Below are positions 43,860-53,014 of a stretch of 64,000 nt of DNA, in pieces (position 1 is the first letter of the stretch; each line of letters starts with the position of its first letter). Where the stretch lies: positions 124,001 to 188,000 of the forward strand of contig NZ_WEIO01000004.1 in the NCBI RefSeq assembly GCF_009183655.1. The letters are read 5' to 3'. The notes under the pieces are model-generated. The model saw only the letters and a list, made by a program, of their open reading frames with translations. It was not told where the DNA came from and did not search any database. The DNA is from Bacillus aerolatus (GTDB lineage: Bacteria; Bacillota; Bacilli; Bacillales; Domibacillaceae). A program made the translations under genes and the position numbers.

Positions 43860-43950
43860 CATCACTTCCCTTCGCTGGTACTAACCAGATCAGGTTCAGA
43901 GGGTCGAAGAAAATATCATTTTCTTCTCTCAGCCGTAAAGCACCCCTAGT
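43860..43950 (-). promoter_or_regulatory. TPP riboswitch (THI element)
   Basis: Read on the minus strand, the core parts are all present in order: GGGGTGC, GGCTGAGA, a variable hairpin (GAAGAAAATG...), ACCCTCTGAACCTGATCTGG, TTAGTACCAGCG and AAGGGAAG. TPP binding should fold the downstream terminator and shut the two-gene operon off when thiamine is plentiful. Confidence 0.95.
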
Positions 43951-44122
43951 GAATTTCATTTTATTTAGATTAACACATCAAATGAACTTTGTCTTAAAAA
44001 ATGACAGATTATTTATAATATTATATCATTTTGGAAGTACCACTGTGGTTCTTGTTCGTGTTTCATGACCTTTCAAATCAATTATTAGCGTAAAATGTAA
44101 AACGTTGTACTAATCACCATTA
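43951..44122. other. Intergenic region, no gene seen
   Basis: AT-rich sequence between the riboswitch leader and the DUF2268 gene. It should carry the promoter of the riboswitch operon; no other structure is seen. Confidence 0.4.
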
Positions 44123-44905
44123 TTAATCCATAACTTTAGCAATTTTTTCGGATGGGTCATTCATTAAGTCCTTACAGGCTAATCCTTTTTCTTTCATATA
44201 CTTTTCAACTAAGTAATATCCAACGCAATATCCGGCCATTTTTGGATACAATCGCAATCCATATAATATACTATGATGCTTACGGTGGATTCTCGGCACC
44301 TTTCTATTTGGGAGCATGAGGTTTTTCCACATTTTTTCTAGCTCCTCAGTTGAATAATACGCTGTCCAAGCCGCAACGAATTCTTCGCCAATTCTTTCAC
44401 GAACTGCATTTTCAGCTAATCCTTCCATAATAATAGAGTCCAATAATACATAGTCCTCTTCATTTTTTTGATAGTTGCCTAACCGGCAAACATGGTTGTA
44501 TTCATGCGTAAGTATCGCTCTTATTTCATTTTCCGTATTGTTTTCCGAAATAAATAAAAATAACTTATTCTTGAAGGCCAAACCTGATTTTCCGTTATAT
44601 TCATATTTCATTCTTCGGCTGTTTGTATCTGATGGCAAAATAAAGATGGGGATATCTGGACCGCTCCACAGTTTTCTCAGTTCTTGCTCCTCTTTTTGCA
44701 CAATTTCCCATACATTGTTTTTCTGTAAATTTTCTACTACTTCAAATCCGTTCTTGTCCGGGCGGCAATACATCCCGTGCCAAGTTAATTCACCATAGAT
44801 GTCAGCAGCTGAAGCACCCTCAAAATAATCCTCTATTTTTTTACATATTTCAATCGGCTTATAATAGAAATCGAGCAGCCACTCATCCGTTCGAACAACA
44901 CTCAT
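44123..44905 (-). CDS. DUF2268-type putative Zn-dependent protease
   Basis: A 260-aa protein with the zinc-protease motif HEYNH (IRAILTHEYNHVCRLGN) and a conserved Glu further on (IIMEGLAENAVRERIGEE), as in DUF2268 predicted proteases. There is no signal peptide. The start MSVVRTDEWLL follows AAAGGGGTGCGG. An internally deleted copy of this gene lies at 53308-53572. Confidence 0.83.
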   Translation of the reverse strand: MSVVRTDEWLLDFYYKPIEICKKIEDYFEGASAADIYGELTWHGMYCRPDKNGFEVVENLQKNNVWEIVQKEEQELRKLWSGPDIPIFILPSDTNSRRMKYEYNGKSGLAFKNKLFLFISENNTENEIRAILTHEYNHVCRLGNYQKNEEDYVLLDSIIMEGLAENAVRERIGEEFVAAWTAYYSTEELEKMWKNLMLPNRKVPRIHRKHHSILYGLRLYPKMAGYCVGYYLVEKYMKEKGLACKDLMNDPSEKIAKVMD

Positions 44906-45011
44906 ATCCGCACCCCTTTACCTATTAATACCAATATATGTTAGGATGAGAAAAATGATATGCAGGATGTCCCGCCTGCCCTTAAAAAACAACTAGCAGC
45001 GCGGTGCCGTA

Positions 45012-45082
45012 TGGTGAACGAATTTGGCGAATTTGTGCACGTCTACGTCTGATTTATGCACGAGAACCACTGAAATGTGCGC
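45012..45082. repeat. Second GTGCA-type array, opposite orientation (21-bp period)
   Basis: On the minus strand, motif variants GTTCACCA, GTGCACAA, GTGCATAA and GCGCACAT occur at plus positions 45012, 45033, 45054 and 45075, exactly 21 bases apart. They match the motif of the nine-unit array at 35579-35752. No ORF is present in the surrounding gap from 44906 to 45237. Confidence 0.8.
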
Positions 45083-45237
45083 GCAACCCGATGATAAAAG
45101 AATTAGGCGTACACGAATATCCAAATCTGGCTGGAATTGAAATTATTATCTGAAACTAGTAAAAGACTGTTGTTTTCATTCGCAAGTTTTGACAGCCTGT
45201 TCGTTTCAATCGGATAACACAAACCGACGTGCAATTT

Positions 45238-46986
45238 CTAAACTAACTCCATTAAAGGCTTGAAATTATAACCTGTTTTTTTCCACGAGCGTTCGACGAT
45301 CAGCATTTCTTTTTTCCTTAAAGAATACAACCACTTACGAATTTGGCGAGTACCGCATTCTAAGTGTGCAGCTAGTTCTTCCTCTGATATATAGAACGTC
45401 CAATTGTCTGCTTCATATGAAAAAATAGCGCAAATAAGTCCCCATTCTCCATGGGTAATTCCAAGTTTTCGGTAATGGCGTGCCAGCCGAGCTAATGATG
45501 AAAAAGGCTGATTATCCGTTGTCAAAAGGGAAGGAGAGGCCGCTTTACCTCTAGGCAACTCCAAAGGTTGCGTCATTACATTCTCCTTAGACTCATGCTT
45601 TAAAAAGAACGACAAATGAGCGGGCTCCAAATAATCAGTATCGGTCATCACGATAAGCCGTTCAATGATATTGCGCAGCTCTCGTATATTACCGGGCCAG
45701 TTGTAGGAATAAAAATGTTTAATCGCCTCTTGGGAAAACACCTTTGTTTTAGAGAATTTCCTATTGAATTCCTCCGTAAAGTGTAAAATGAGCGGCAGCA
45801 AATCTGCCTGGCGGTCACGCAAAGGTGGGATATGAACAGGCACCACATTAAGACGGTAGTATAAATCTTCACGAAAGTTCTTTTGCTTTACCTCTTCTAG
45901 AAGATTGCGGTTTGTTGCCGTAATGACACGTACATTAATTTTGATTGGCGTTGTTTCACCAATTCTCGTAACCTCTTGTTCCTGTAACACCCGCAGTAAT
46001 TTTACTTGGAGGGAAAAAGGCATTTCCCCAATTTCGTCCAAGAAAATTGTTCCGCCGTCAGCGGCTTCAAATAACCCTTGTTTTCCTTCTTTCAATGCAC
46101 CTGTAAAAGCTCCTTTTGCGTAACCAAAAAGCTCGGATTCAAGTAAGTTTTCCGGAATAGAGCCGCAATTGACTTTAATAAATGGCTTAGCTGCGCGATC
46201 GCTCCATTGATGAATATAATGAGCGATCACTTCTTTTCCTGCCCCAGATTCCCCTGTAATTAAAACGGTCGAATCAACATTGGCAATTTTAAAAACCATC
46301 AACATGACATTATTCATAGCATCGCTGTTAAATACAAGTGATGGAACTGCATTATCATATAAAAGCGCGTGCAACCGCTTGTTTTTTACCTTTTCTTTAT
46401 TCAACTCTTGTTTCAATGAACTGATTTCGGTGATGTCTTCCGATATGCTGATTATTCGCTGAATATCGCCGGCTCTATTTTTAATCGGGATACCTGTTAC
46501 CATTAACGTTCTGCCCGTATTTGTCTGTTGAACAATTTGCACTTGTTCTTTTTTCTCGGAAACTAACCGTGTGGCTGAAGGAGAAATAACTCCTTCTTTT
46601 TCAACTTGAAACACTCCTTTTTCAAAAAAGTCTTTTCCTTCCGCCTTCCAAAGATCTTTCCATGAAGAGCTCACCCGTAAAGCTTTGCCGCATGCATCTG
46701 AAACGAAGATGACCTCCCGGCAATGATCAAGAATTGTTTTTAAATCTAGTTCCATATCGGAATATTCCGGACATTGACTCAGCAAAGATACGAGTATTTC
46801 TTTATGTATGACAAGATTGGCTGTATAATCACGATCTGCCACCTTGAACTTGGTGGAATGCTCGACGAGTGAATCACTATCAATGACAGGCTTCGTCCCG
46901 GATGCTGATTCGAAAATGTGAACGTCTATTTTTAAACTTTTAAGTGCCTGCTCTAATAAATTGTTAACGTCCTTTTCCTTGCTCAT
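45238..46986 (-). CDS. Sigma-54-dependent activator with PAS domain and atypical C-terminal wHTH
   Basis: A 582-aa activator. An N-terminal region of about 90 residues is followed by a PAS-type sensor (about 95-210), then the AAA+ domain (about 225-465) with GESGAGKEVIAHY, GAFTGA and GTIFLDEIGE. The C-terminus is not a Fis helix-turn-helix: the last 85 residues contain YISEEELAAHLECGTRQIRK and WLYSLRKKEML, which look like a winged helix. The start at 46986 follows GGGGGTG; an ATG 19 codons upstream has no such site. It is the likely regulator of the genes at 47094-52731. Confidence 0.88.
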   Translation of the reverse strand: MSKEKDVNNLLEQALKSLKIDVHIFESASGTKPVIDSDSLVEHSTKFKVADRDYTANLVIHKEILVSLLSQCPEYSDMELDLKTILDHCREVIFVSDACGKALRVSSSWKDLWKAEGKDFFEKGVFQVEKEGVISPSATRLVSEKKEQVQIVQQTNTGRTLMVTGIPIKNRAGDIQRIISISEDITEISSLKQELNKEKVKNKRLHALLYDNAVPSLVFNSDAMNNVMLMVFKIANVDSTVLITGESGAGKEVIAHYIHQWSDRAAKPFIKVNCGSIPENLLESELFGYAKGAFTGALKEGKQGLFEAADGGTIFLDEIGEMPFSLQVKLLRVLQEQEVTRIGETTPIKINVRVITATNRNLLEEVKQKNFREDLYYRLNVVPVHIPPLRDRQADLLPLILHFTEEFNRKFSKTKVFSQEAIKHFYSYNWPGNIRELRNIIERLIVMTDTDYLEPAHLSFFLKHESKENVMTQPLELPRGKAASPSLLTTDNQPFSSLARLARHYRKLGITHGEWGLICAIFSYEADNWTFYISEEELAAHLECGTRQIRKWLYSLRKKEMLIVERSWKKTGYNFKPLMELV

Positions 46987-47093
46987 TTTGACACCCCCAC
47001 TTAATAACCTTATCATATCACCTGTTTCCTCCGTAAAAAACACATCCCCAACTCAGTATATAAATGAGTTGGGGATGCTGAAAAAACGATTCT

Positions 47094-48497
47094 TTATTTG
47101 TTAAATACTGCTTGTTCAAAAGAGTAAGCAAAACGATACAAACGGCTCTCATCAAAAGCACGGCCCGTCAGCTGGAACCCAATAGGAAGCCCTGCATTAG
47201 AAAGGCCGCAAGGAACCGACATACACGGCAAACCCGTTAAATTAGAAGGACCCGTAAATTTATTAAGAACAGAAAAAATGTGTTCTTTTTTATGATTCAC
47301 CACCACTTCGCGCTCATACAAATTGAGGGGCATGATCGGCGTATTCGGTGTAAGCAGAACATCTACCTGTTCAAATACTTTGTTGAATGATTGAATGGCC
47401 CGTTTCCTTATTTCCTGCGCTTCTAAGTATTCAAATGCCCTCACATCTTCACCTGTTTGGAGACGATCTTTCACTTCATCTTCCCACAGACCCGTTTTAT
47501 TATCGAGATCAAGTTTGTGCGTGGCATACGCTTCACTTCTTAACACCGTACCATGAGCCTCTGATAATTCTTCTAGATTTTCTATTTCAATAAAACGGAT
47601 CGAGGCACCTAAATCTTTGTAAATAGAGATGACTTGCTCCATTTTCACTTTAATCTCACTATCCAGCTGTTCGAAGAAAAAAGAAGAGGGGATACCAATC
47701 ACGCATCCTTGCACTCCTTCCTCCAGCTTTTCCGTGAAATCTTCCGGTTCTTTTGCCGCGGAAAAAGGGTCTTGCGGGTCATATCCAGCAAGAGCATTTA
47801 ACATCATCGCATTGTCTCTTACCGTTTTAGTCATCGGCCCGACATGATCCAGCGTTGGGCAAAGCGGGTACACTCCCCATTTGCTGACTCTTCCAAATGT
47901 CGGCTTCATTCCGACAACACCACAAAAAGACGCGGGGATACGGATAGAACCGCCTGTATCCGTTCCAAGGGCGGCATAACATAGATGAGCGGCTACTGCA
48001 GCTCCCGATCCGCTGCTGGACCCGCCCGTTATTTTCGCCGTATCATGCGGATTGCGTACCGGTCCAAAATAAGATGTATCACCTGTTGTGCCATAAGCGA
48101 ATTCATGTGTATTTAATTTCCCAACAATAATCGCGCCCGCTGCCTTTAATTTTGTGACAACAGAAGCGTCATAATCAGGCAGAAAATCCTCATAAATTTT
48201 TGAGCCCATTGTCGTCCGAATACCTTTTGTGTAAATTAAATCTTTTAAGCCAATCGGAATGCCATGCAGGGGACTTTTAATAGTCCCTTGCATGATTTCC
48301 TCCTCTGCCTTCGCAGCAGAAGCCATTGCTTCTTCGTGCAGAACAGTAATAAAAGCATTCAACTCCGGATTGATGGCTTCAATGCGCTCCAGCATTAATT
48401 TTGTCAGTTCTTTAGGTGATAGTTGCCGAGATTGCAGCGCTTTCGATACAGCAATTAAATCCCAGTTCAATATCTCCCCATACTCAATCTTTTCCAC
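47094..48497 (-). CDS. Amidase (amidase signature family)
   Basis: A 467-aa amidase with the catalytic Lys in IPIGLKDLIYTKG and the serines in GGSSSGSGAAVAAHL and GTDTGGSIRIPASF. It is related to the amidase at 20178 but is placed 21 bases after a cyclase-type hydrolase gene. Together the two could open a cyclic amide and then hydrolyse the resulting linear amide. GatA function is unlikely without GatB and GatC. Confidence 0.87.
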   Translation of the reverse strand: MEKIEYGEILNWDLIAVSKALQSRQLSPKELTKLMLERIEAINPELNAFITVLHEEAMASAAKAEEEIMQGTIKSPLHGIPIGLKDLIYTKGIRTTMGSKIYEDFLPDYDASVVTKLKAAGAIIVGKLNTHEFAYGTTGDTSYFGPVRNPHDTAKITGGSSSGSGAAVAAHLCYAALGTDTGGSIRIPASFCGVVGMKPTFGRVSKWGVYPLCPTLDHVGPMTKTVRDNAMMLNALAGYDPQDPFSAAKEPEDFTEKLEEGVQGCVIGIPSSFFFEQLDSEIKVKMEQVISIYKDLGASIRFIEIENLEELSEAHGTVLRSEAYATHKLDLDNKTGLWEDEVKDRLQTGEDVRAFEYLEAQEIRKRAIQSFNKVFEQVDVLLTPNTPIMPLNLYEREVVVNHKKEHIFSVLNKFTGPSNLTGLPCMSVPCGLSNAGLPIGFQLTGRAFDESRLYRFAYSFEQAVFNK

Positions 48498-48518
48498 CGA
48501 GATGCAGCTCCCTTTATG

Positions 48519-49481
48519 TCATCGTTTTAATGGGAATGCAATTGGCTGCAGAGGTGCTCCTGTCGCTCCGACAAGCGGCATAGCTCTTCCCACGAATCCT
48601 ACTTCGTAAATTTTTTCTTTCGCCAGTTCTTCCAGCCACAATAGTTCGATGATTGGAATACCAACTTCCGAGAATAAGTAAGTGTGTACAGGGAAATAGT
48701 TATCCGGCTCAGGAGACGGATTTTGTTCCAGCGCAATATTATCTGCTCCAATAATCATCGCACCGAGACCAGCTAAAAATTCAGCACCTTCAACGTTAAG
48801 TCCCGGCGAATTTGTTAAATATTTATCGCGGTCCGGCCAAACAGTCATTTGGCCAGTTCTGATCATCACGATATCCCCTTCTTCAATGGATACTCCTTGC
48901 TTATCCATTGCATCTTGAAGATCTGCTTTCCCAATTCCATAAGATTCTGGCAGCCTTTCAACGCCTTTCGCATCTGGAATATCAAGCATAACGGCACGCG
49001 CAATAATAACTGGGAATTTTTCTGGTCCACATTTATTCCAATGACGGCTTCCGAGATGCTCCTTCTCGTTAAATTCGTTCCAAATTTCTCCTCTGTAACC
49101 GAAGTGGTTAAATGTATCAATATGGGTACCGCAGTGCGTGTACATAGAAATGGCATCACCTGAATAGCTGATCAATTCTTTGCTTTCTTTTGATACGTTC
49201 AGCAAATTGTCGTTCACGTTTCCTGTCGGTGTATGTGTCATCCAAATTTGATAAGGTGGATCCCCAGCGGCGGACCATGACGGCATCCCCATAAAATAAT
49301 TAACAGTCAAATCAAATGTTTTCGTTTGATCAATAGATGAAAGCACTTTTTCCTTCGATTCTGTCGTAATTAAATTTAATCTCCCTATCTCATCATCCGG
49401 TCCCCAAGGACTTTTACTTACTTTTAATTGACGTTGATGTTCAAATTTACCTGGTTTTAATTGAAGATGGAAATCACACAT
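48519..49481 (-). CDS. Cyclase-family metal hydrolase (kynurenine formamidase/isatin hydrolase superfamily)
   Basis: A 320-aa protein of the cyclase superfamily. The metal motif is HCGTHIDTFNHFG (HxGTHxD...H), and a later EEGDIVMIRTGQM and IGADNIALEQ fit the fold. Relatives hydrolyse formamides, isatin or cyclic amides with Mn or Zn. It starts the cyclase-amidase pair, with a -24/-12 promoter in front. A start ATG at 49481 follows GGGGGGTTAG. Confidence 0.85.
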   Translation of the reverse strand: MCDFHLQLKPGKFEHQRQLKVSKSPWGPDDEIGRLNLITTESKEKVLSSIDQTKTFDLTVNYFMGMPSWSAAGDPPYQIWMTHTPTGNVNDNLLNVSKESKELISYSGDAISMYTHCGTHIDTFNHFGYRGEIWNEFNEKEHLGSRHWNKCGPEKFPVIIARAVMLDIPDAKGVERLPESYGIGKADLQDAMDKQGVSIEEGDIVMIRTGQMTVWPDRDKYLTNSPGLNVEGAEFLAGLGAMIIGADNIALEQNPSPEPDNYFPVHTYLFSEVGIPIIELLWLEELAKEKIYEVGFVGRAMPLVGATGAPLQPIAFPLKR

Positions 49482-49529
49482 TTTCTAACCCCCCTGAATT
49501 TTTAAAAAATTAAAATATACTTTATATAT

Positions 49530-49544
49530 GCAATATACATGCCA
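49530..49544 (-). promoter_or_regulatory. Sigma-54 promoter of the cyclase-amidase pair
   Basis: The minus strand reads TGGCATGTATATTGC: TGGCA and TTGC with the correct N5 spacing counted after TGGCAT. It lies in the gap between the SDR stop (49556) and the cyclase start (49481). Confidence 0.75.
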
Positions 49545-49555
49545 TCTCTTATGAT

Positions 49556-50308
49556 TTACAACATAACATCGCCTGAGTTCGGCCCCAGCGTCTGCCCCGT
49601 GTATAAGTTTCCATCTGGATCAGAAGCAAGCATCACTGCTGTCGGCGCCACTTCTTCCACTAACCCGAAACGGGGAATCGGAAGGGATTTTCCTTTTTGT
49701 TCTTTCCAATTATGATCTAAGTTTTTAATCATGCTTGTTTCAATCGGACCTGGCGCAATACAATTAATGTTAATTCCGTATTGCCCCACTTCCCGAGCTA
49801 CTGACTTTGTAAATCCAATTACTCCCGCCTTTGCTGCACAATAATGAGATAGTTCCACTCCCCCGATTTGACCAAGCTGAGAAGCAATATTAATGATACG
49901 CCCATAATTATTTTTCAACATATGAGGCAAGATAGATTTTGTACAAAGGAACGGCCCCCGCAGATTCACTTTAATCATTTGATCCCAATCTTTTACGGTC
50001 ATATCTTTCAGGAGCATTTGATTGAGAATTCCCGCGCTATTAACCAAAATATCAATTCTTCCGAGCTCATTGACAGCTGTAGTTATCATTTCTTCCACTT
50101 GGTTTTCATCTGTTATATCAGCCTCAATCAGTACAACAGTAACCCCATACTCAGCTGCTAACTCTTTTTGAACAGAAATCGCTTCTTCTTCCTTGCCAAA
50201 ATAATTTATAGCGATATCAGCCCCTTCTCTCGCAAACGCATCCGCAATGCCGCGGCCAATCCCCGTTGCTCCTCCAGTTATTAACGCTTTTTTTCCTGCT
50301 AGTTTCAT
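49556..50308 (-). CDS. SDR-family oxidoreductase
   Basis: A 250-aa short-chain dehydrogenase: ITGGATGIGRGIADAFA (NAD(P) site), NSAGIL, and the active-site pair in YCAAKAGVIGF. Its last residues (GPNSGDVML) differ from the usual DGG ending. It sits between two other genes of the sigma-54 module, 170 bases after the second SDR gene. Its substrate is unknown; an alcohol or keto intermediate of the pathway is likely. Confidence 0.87.
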   Translation of the reverse strand: MKLAGKKALITGGATGIGRGIADAFAREGADIAINYFGKEEEAISVQKELAAEYGVTVVLIEADITDENQVEEMITTAVNELGRIDILVNSAGILNQMLLKDMTVKDWDQMIKVNLRGPFLCTKSILPHMLKNNYGRIINIASQLGQIGGVELSHYCAAKAGVIGFTKSVAREVGQYGININCIAPGPIETSMIKNLDHNWKEQKGKSLPIPRFGLVEEVAPTAVMLASDPDGNLYTGQTLGPNSGDVML

Positions 50309-50478
50309 AGAAACCCCTCCGCTTTTACATCTTTTTTCTCGATATTTACCAATTAAAATAAATTTATTTATCCTATTGAAAAATAAGTTGATATTTTACA
50401 ATCTACACAATGTCTAACAAGTTCATTAAATTCACTTTTTATATTTTTTTGGACCTTTAAGTTCATTTCTTCTCTTCC

Positions 50479-51258
50479 TTAAATAAGCTCTCCGACAAAC
50501 GAAGTAAGCCCCCCATCAACAACTAAGGAATGCCCGTTCACAAACTGAGACCGCTCTCCTGCTAAATAAAGAGCTGCTTCCGCAATATCATCAGGCATAC
50601 CGAAACGTTTCAACGGATTACGCTTTAATAGTTCTGCTTCGAGTGCAGCGGGATCATTTGTAGATCCAATATATTGTTCCTCCAGTAAAGGCGTTCGAAT
50701 GGCTCCGGGTGAAATGCTATTTACACGAATACCGTATTTTCCATTTTCGACCGCCGCTGCTTTCGTTAATTGCACAACCCCACCTTTAGCTGCAGAATAA
50801 ACACCCAATCCCGGCCAAGCAGAAAGACCGGCAACTGAGGCAATATTGATGATGCTGCCTTGTCCTTGTTTTTTCATCATCGGGATAGCATGCTTTATAC
50901 CGAGAAATACGCCTTTAAGATTGACATCCATCGTTTTAGACCATTGCTCTTCAGTCGTTTCTTCAATCGTTGTAAAGTATTCCAATCCGGCATTATTAAC
51001 TAAAATATCGAGACGGCCAAATTGATCATTCGTTTGTTCAATCATTGATTGAACGCTTGCTGATGAAGAAACATCAGTGTTCAAATACATGGAAGGATAT
51101 CCTTCTTCCTTCATTTCCATTGCTGTATTTCGGCCATTTTCCTCGTTTATTTCTGCAATGACAACCGTCGCTCCCGCTTTTGCGAATGTCTTTGCAATAG
51201 ATTTGCCGATCCCTGAGCCGGCTCCCGTCACAATAGCAATTTTATTTTTTAAATCCAT
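50479..51258 (-). CDS. SDR-family oxidoreductase
   Basis: A 259-aa short-chain dehydrogenase: VTGAGSGIGKSIAKTFA, NNAGLEYF, active site YSAAKGGVVQL, end VVDGGLTSF. It is of the glucose-dehydrogenase/3-oxoacyl-reductase type. It lies 78 bases after the NCS1 permease gene and probably shares its sigma-54 promoter. With the neighbouring SDR it may carry out two sequential oxidations or form one enzyme. Confidence 0.88.
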   Translation of the reverse strand: MDLKNKIAIVTGAGSGIGKSIAKTFAKAGATVVIAEINEENGRNTAMEMKEEGYPSMYLNTDVSSSASVQSMIEQTNDQFGRLDILVNNAGLEYFTTIEETTEEQWSKTMDVNLKGVFLGIKHAIPMMKKQGQGSIINIASVAGLSAWPGLGVYSAAKGGVVQLTKAAAVENGKYGIRVNSISPGAIRTPLLEEQYIGSTNDPAALEAELLKRNPLKRFGMPDDIAEAALYLAGERSQFVNGHSLVVDGGLTSFVGELI

Positions 51259-51336
51259 GTTCTCTCCTCCGTCGTATAGTAAAAAATTTATTACCCCTTC
51301 TATAAGTAGGCATATATAAAACTAAACCATCGATAT

Positions 51337-52731
51337 TTAAGCAATGTGATCATCTTCAAGAACATCTTCGGCTTTCTGTTTCATGTAATACCTTCCTTTA
51401 GTCGCTATTGCTAAAGCAATATAAAGCAAAGAAGCGATGATTCCTGACAAAAAGGCAGATGTATTTGTGAAAAATTGTCCGAAGTAATTAAAAGCGGCAA
51501 GTGTACCGATAAAGCTTGAAACAACTAACGAAACGACGCCTACTGGATTCCACGCATACAAATATTTCTGTCTATATTCAAAATAAGGCGGACCTATTTT
51601 CAACAGACGTTTGACGATCACTGCATCTGTTAAAATAATGGATACCCATGCAAACAAAAATACACCTTGAAATGTTAAAAGCGCCCCTAAATAATCAAGT
51701 ACATTCAAAAGCATTAGTCCAATGGCCGCTAAGGCTACCACTACTACCCAAAATGTTCGATTCGGCTTAAATTTGAATACGTTTTCAAAAAAGCTCGCAA
51801 GCGATAATGATCCACTATAAAGATTGTTAATGTTTATTCGGAGCTGCGTTAAAATGGTAAACATCGCTCCGCCAATTCCTAAAATTTGCACGAAATAAAT
51901 ACCCGGGTTTTCTTCAGCAAAACGTACGCCAAAATAAATTCCAATTAAACCGCTTATAAAAAAAGAGATGAGCATAGGAACAAACCCTACCATAAATACA
52001 CCAATTTTCAGCTCATCCTTTTTTATAAAGCGGGCATAGTCCGTCATTACAAGCGGCAAAATGCCAACAAGCCCATTCATAATCCCGATACAGGCTAGTA
52101 AACTTGCTCCGCCAAATTCCTGTCCTTCTGGAAGAAATGAAAAAATACTACCTTCATATTTAGGTACCATTTTAAATGAGAGAAAAATTGCGGCCCCTAA
52201 CAATACGAGATAGATAGGCAGTGACCACTTTTGTAATTTGTCCAGCTGCTTAATACCAAACCAATTTAACGGGATAACAGCCAGCCCAAAGAAAATCATA
52301 TACACTTGCACTGGAACGATAGGCAAATACGCGTGTACAGCAGATGCCATAATCGCTCCTTCAATTGCGCAATACATAATGAAGTTTGAAGCGTAAATAA
52401 TAGATGTAACAGACGCACCAATGTACCCAAATCCGCCGCCACGAGCCATTAAGTTCACGTTCATTCCCGACTTTGCTGAGTAATAGCAAATGCCAACACC
52501 AAGGATCGTCGTTAATACCGTGGCATAAATTTCTGCGACTAACGCGTTCATAGAGCCGAAACGCATCGCCATCATACTGCCCATCTGCATAAAAACCATC
52601 GCTGTCGCAATGCCAATGGTCGTGTTCACCAGGCTTCCCCACTTCATTGTCTTCGCATGCTCTGGTACTTTTTCAAGAGTAAAGTCTTCTTCTTTTCCTT
52701 CTGTAGAAGGAGGGCTATAAGTTCCCGCCAT
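51337..52731 (-). CDS. NCS1-family permease (cytosine/purine/allantoin type)
   Basis: A 464-aa permease with 12 helices. The N-terminal hydrophilic part ends in PEHAKTMKWGSLVNTTIGIA, and YSAKSGMNVNLMARGGGFGYIGA is the NCS1 substrate-site helix region. NCS1 proteins import nucleobases, hydantoins, allantoin and related heterocycles. This suggests that the module degrades a nitrogen heterocycle. It is the first gene after the -24/-12 promoter at 52801. Confidence 0.85.
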   Translation of the reverse strand: MAGTYSPPSTEGKEEDFTLEKVPEHAKTMKWGSLVNTTIGIATAMVFMQMGSMMAMRFGSMNALVAEIYATVLTTILGVGICYYSAKSGMNVNLMARGGGFGYIGASVTSIIYASNFIMYCAIEGAIMASAVHAYLPIVPVQVYMIFFGLAVIPLNWFGIKQLDKLQKWSLPIYLVLLGAAIFLSFKMVPKYEGSIFSFLPEGQEFGGASLLACIGIMNGLVGILPLVMTDYARFIKKDELKIGVFMVGFVPMLISFFISGLIGIYFGVRFAEENPGIYFVQILGIGGAMFTILTQLRININNLYSGSLSLASFFENVFKFKPNRTFWVVVVALAAIGLMLLNVLDYLGALLTFQGVFLFAWVSIILTDAVIVKRLLKIGPPYFEYRQKYLYAWNPVGVVSLVVSSFIGTLAAFNYFGQFFTNTSAFLSGIIASLLYIALAIATKGRYYMKQKAEDVLEDDHIA

Positions 52732-52800
52732 CTGCTTCTCACTCCTTTTTGAATGTTCTTGACCAATTCAACTGGAAAATCAGTATACATTTAACGATTT

Positions 52801-52815
52801 GCAATTATTGTGCCA
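52801..52815 (-). promoter_or_regulatory. Sigma-54 promoter of the permease-SDR operon
   Basis: The minus strand reads TGGCACAATAATTGC, a perfect match to TGGCAC-N5-TTGC. It lies 70 bases upstream of the permease start. Several TTTGAA words lie further upstream and may be activator sites. Confidence 0.92.
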
Positions 52816-52859
52816 ATTTTCAAAAATTTGTTCAAAGCCTTCAAAATGCTATTTCAAAC

Positions 52860-53014
52860 CATTTTTGTATAAATAGTCTTCCTTCTCTTCTAATCCTAAA
52901 AAGAGAAAAAGAGACCTTTAAGTTCCGAAAAATACTATTTATTCATTTATTAAACTTTCCATCAAACGACTCGTCTTTCTAAGCATCCCCGAGCTGCAGC
53001 GCGGACTTGTCGTG
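52860..53014. other. Intergenic region, no gene seen
   Basis: AT-rich sequence upstream of the sigma-54 promoter. I see no ORF with a ribosome site. The activator-binding sites of the module may lie at its lower end. Confidence 0.4.

Noticed and set aside
45155-45195. A sequence resembling the MITE end (AAAAGACTGTTG...GACAGCC)
   Set aside because: Only a loose match to the MITE ends, with no core and no flanking duplication; it may be an old remnant but cannot be supported.
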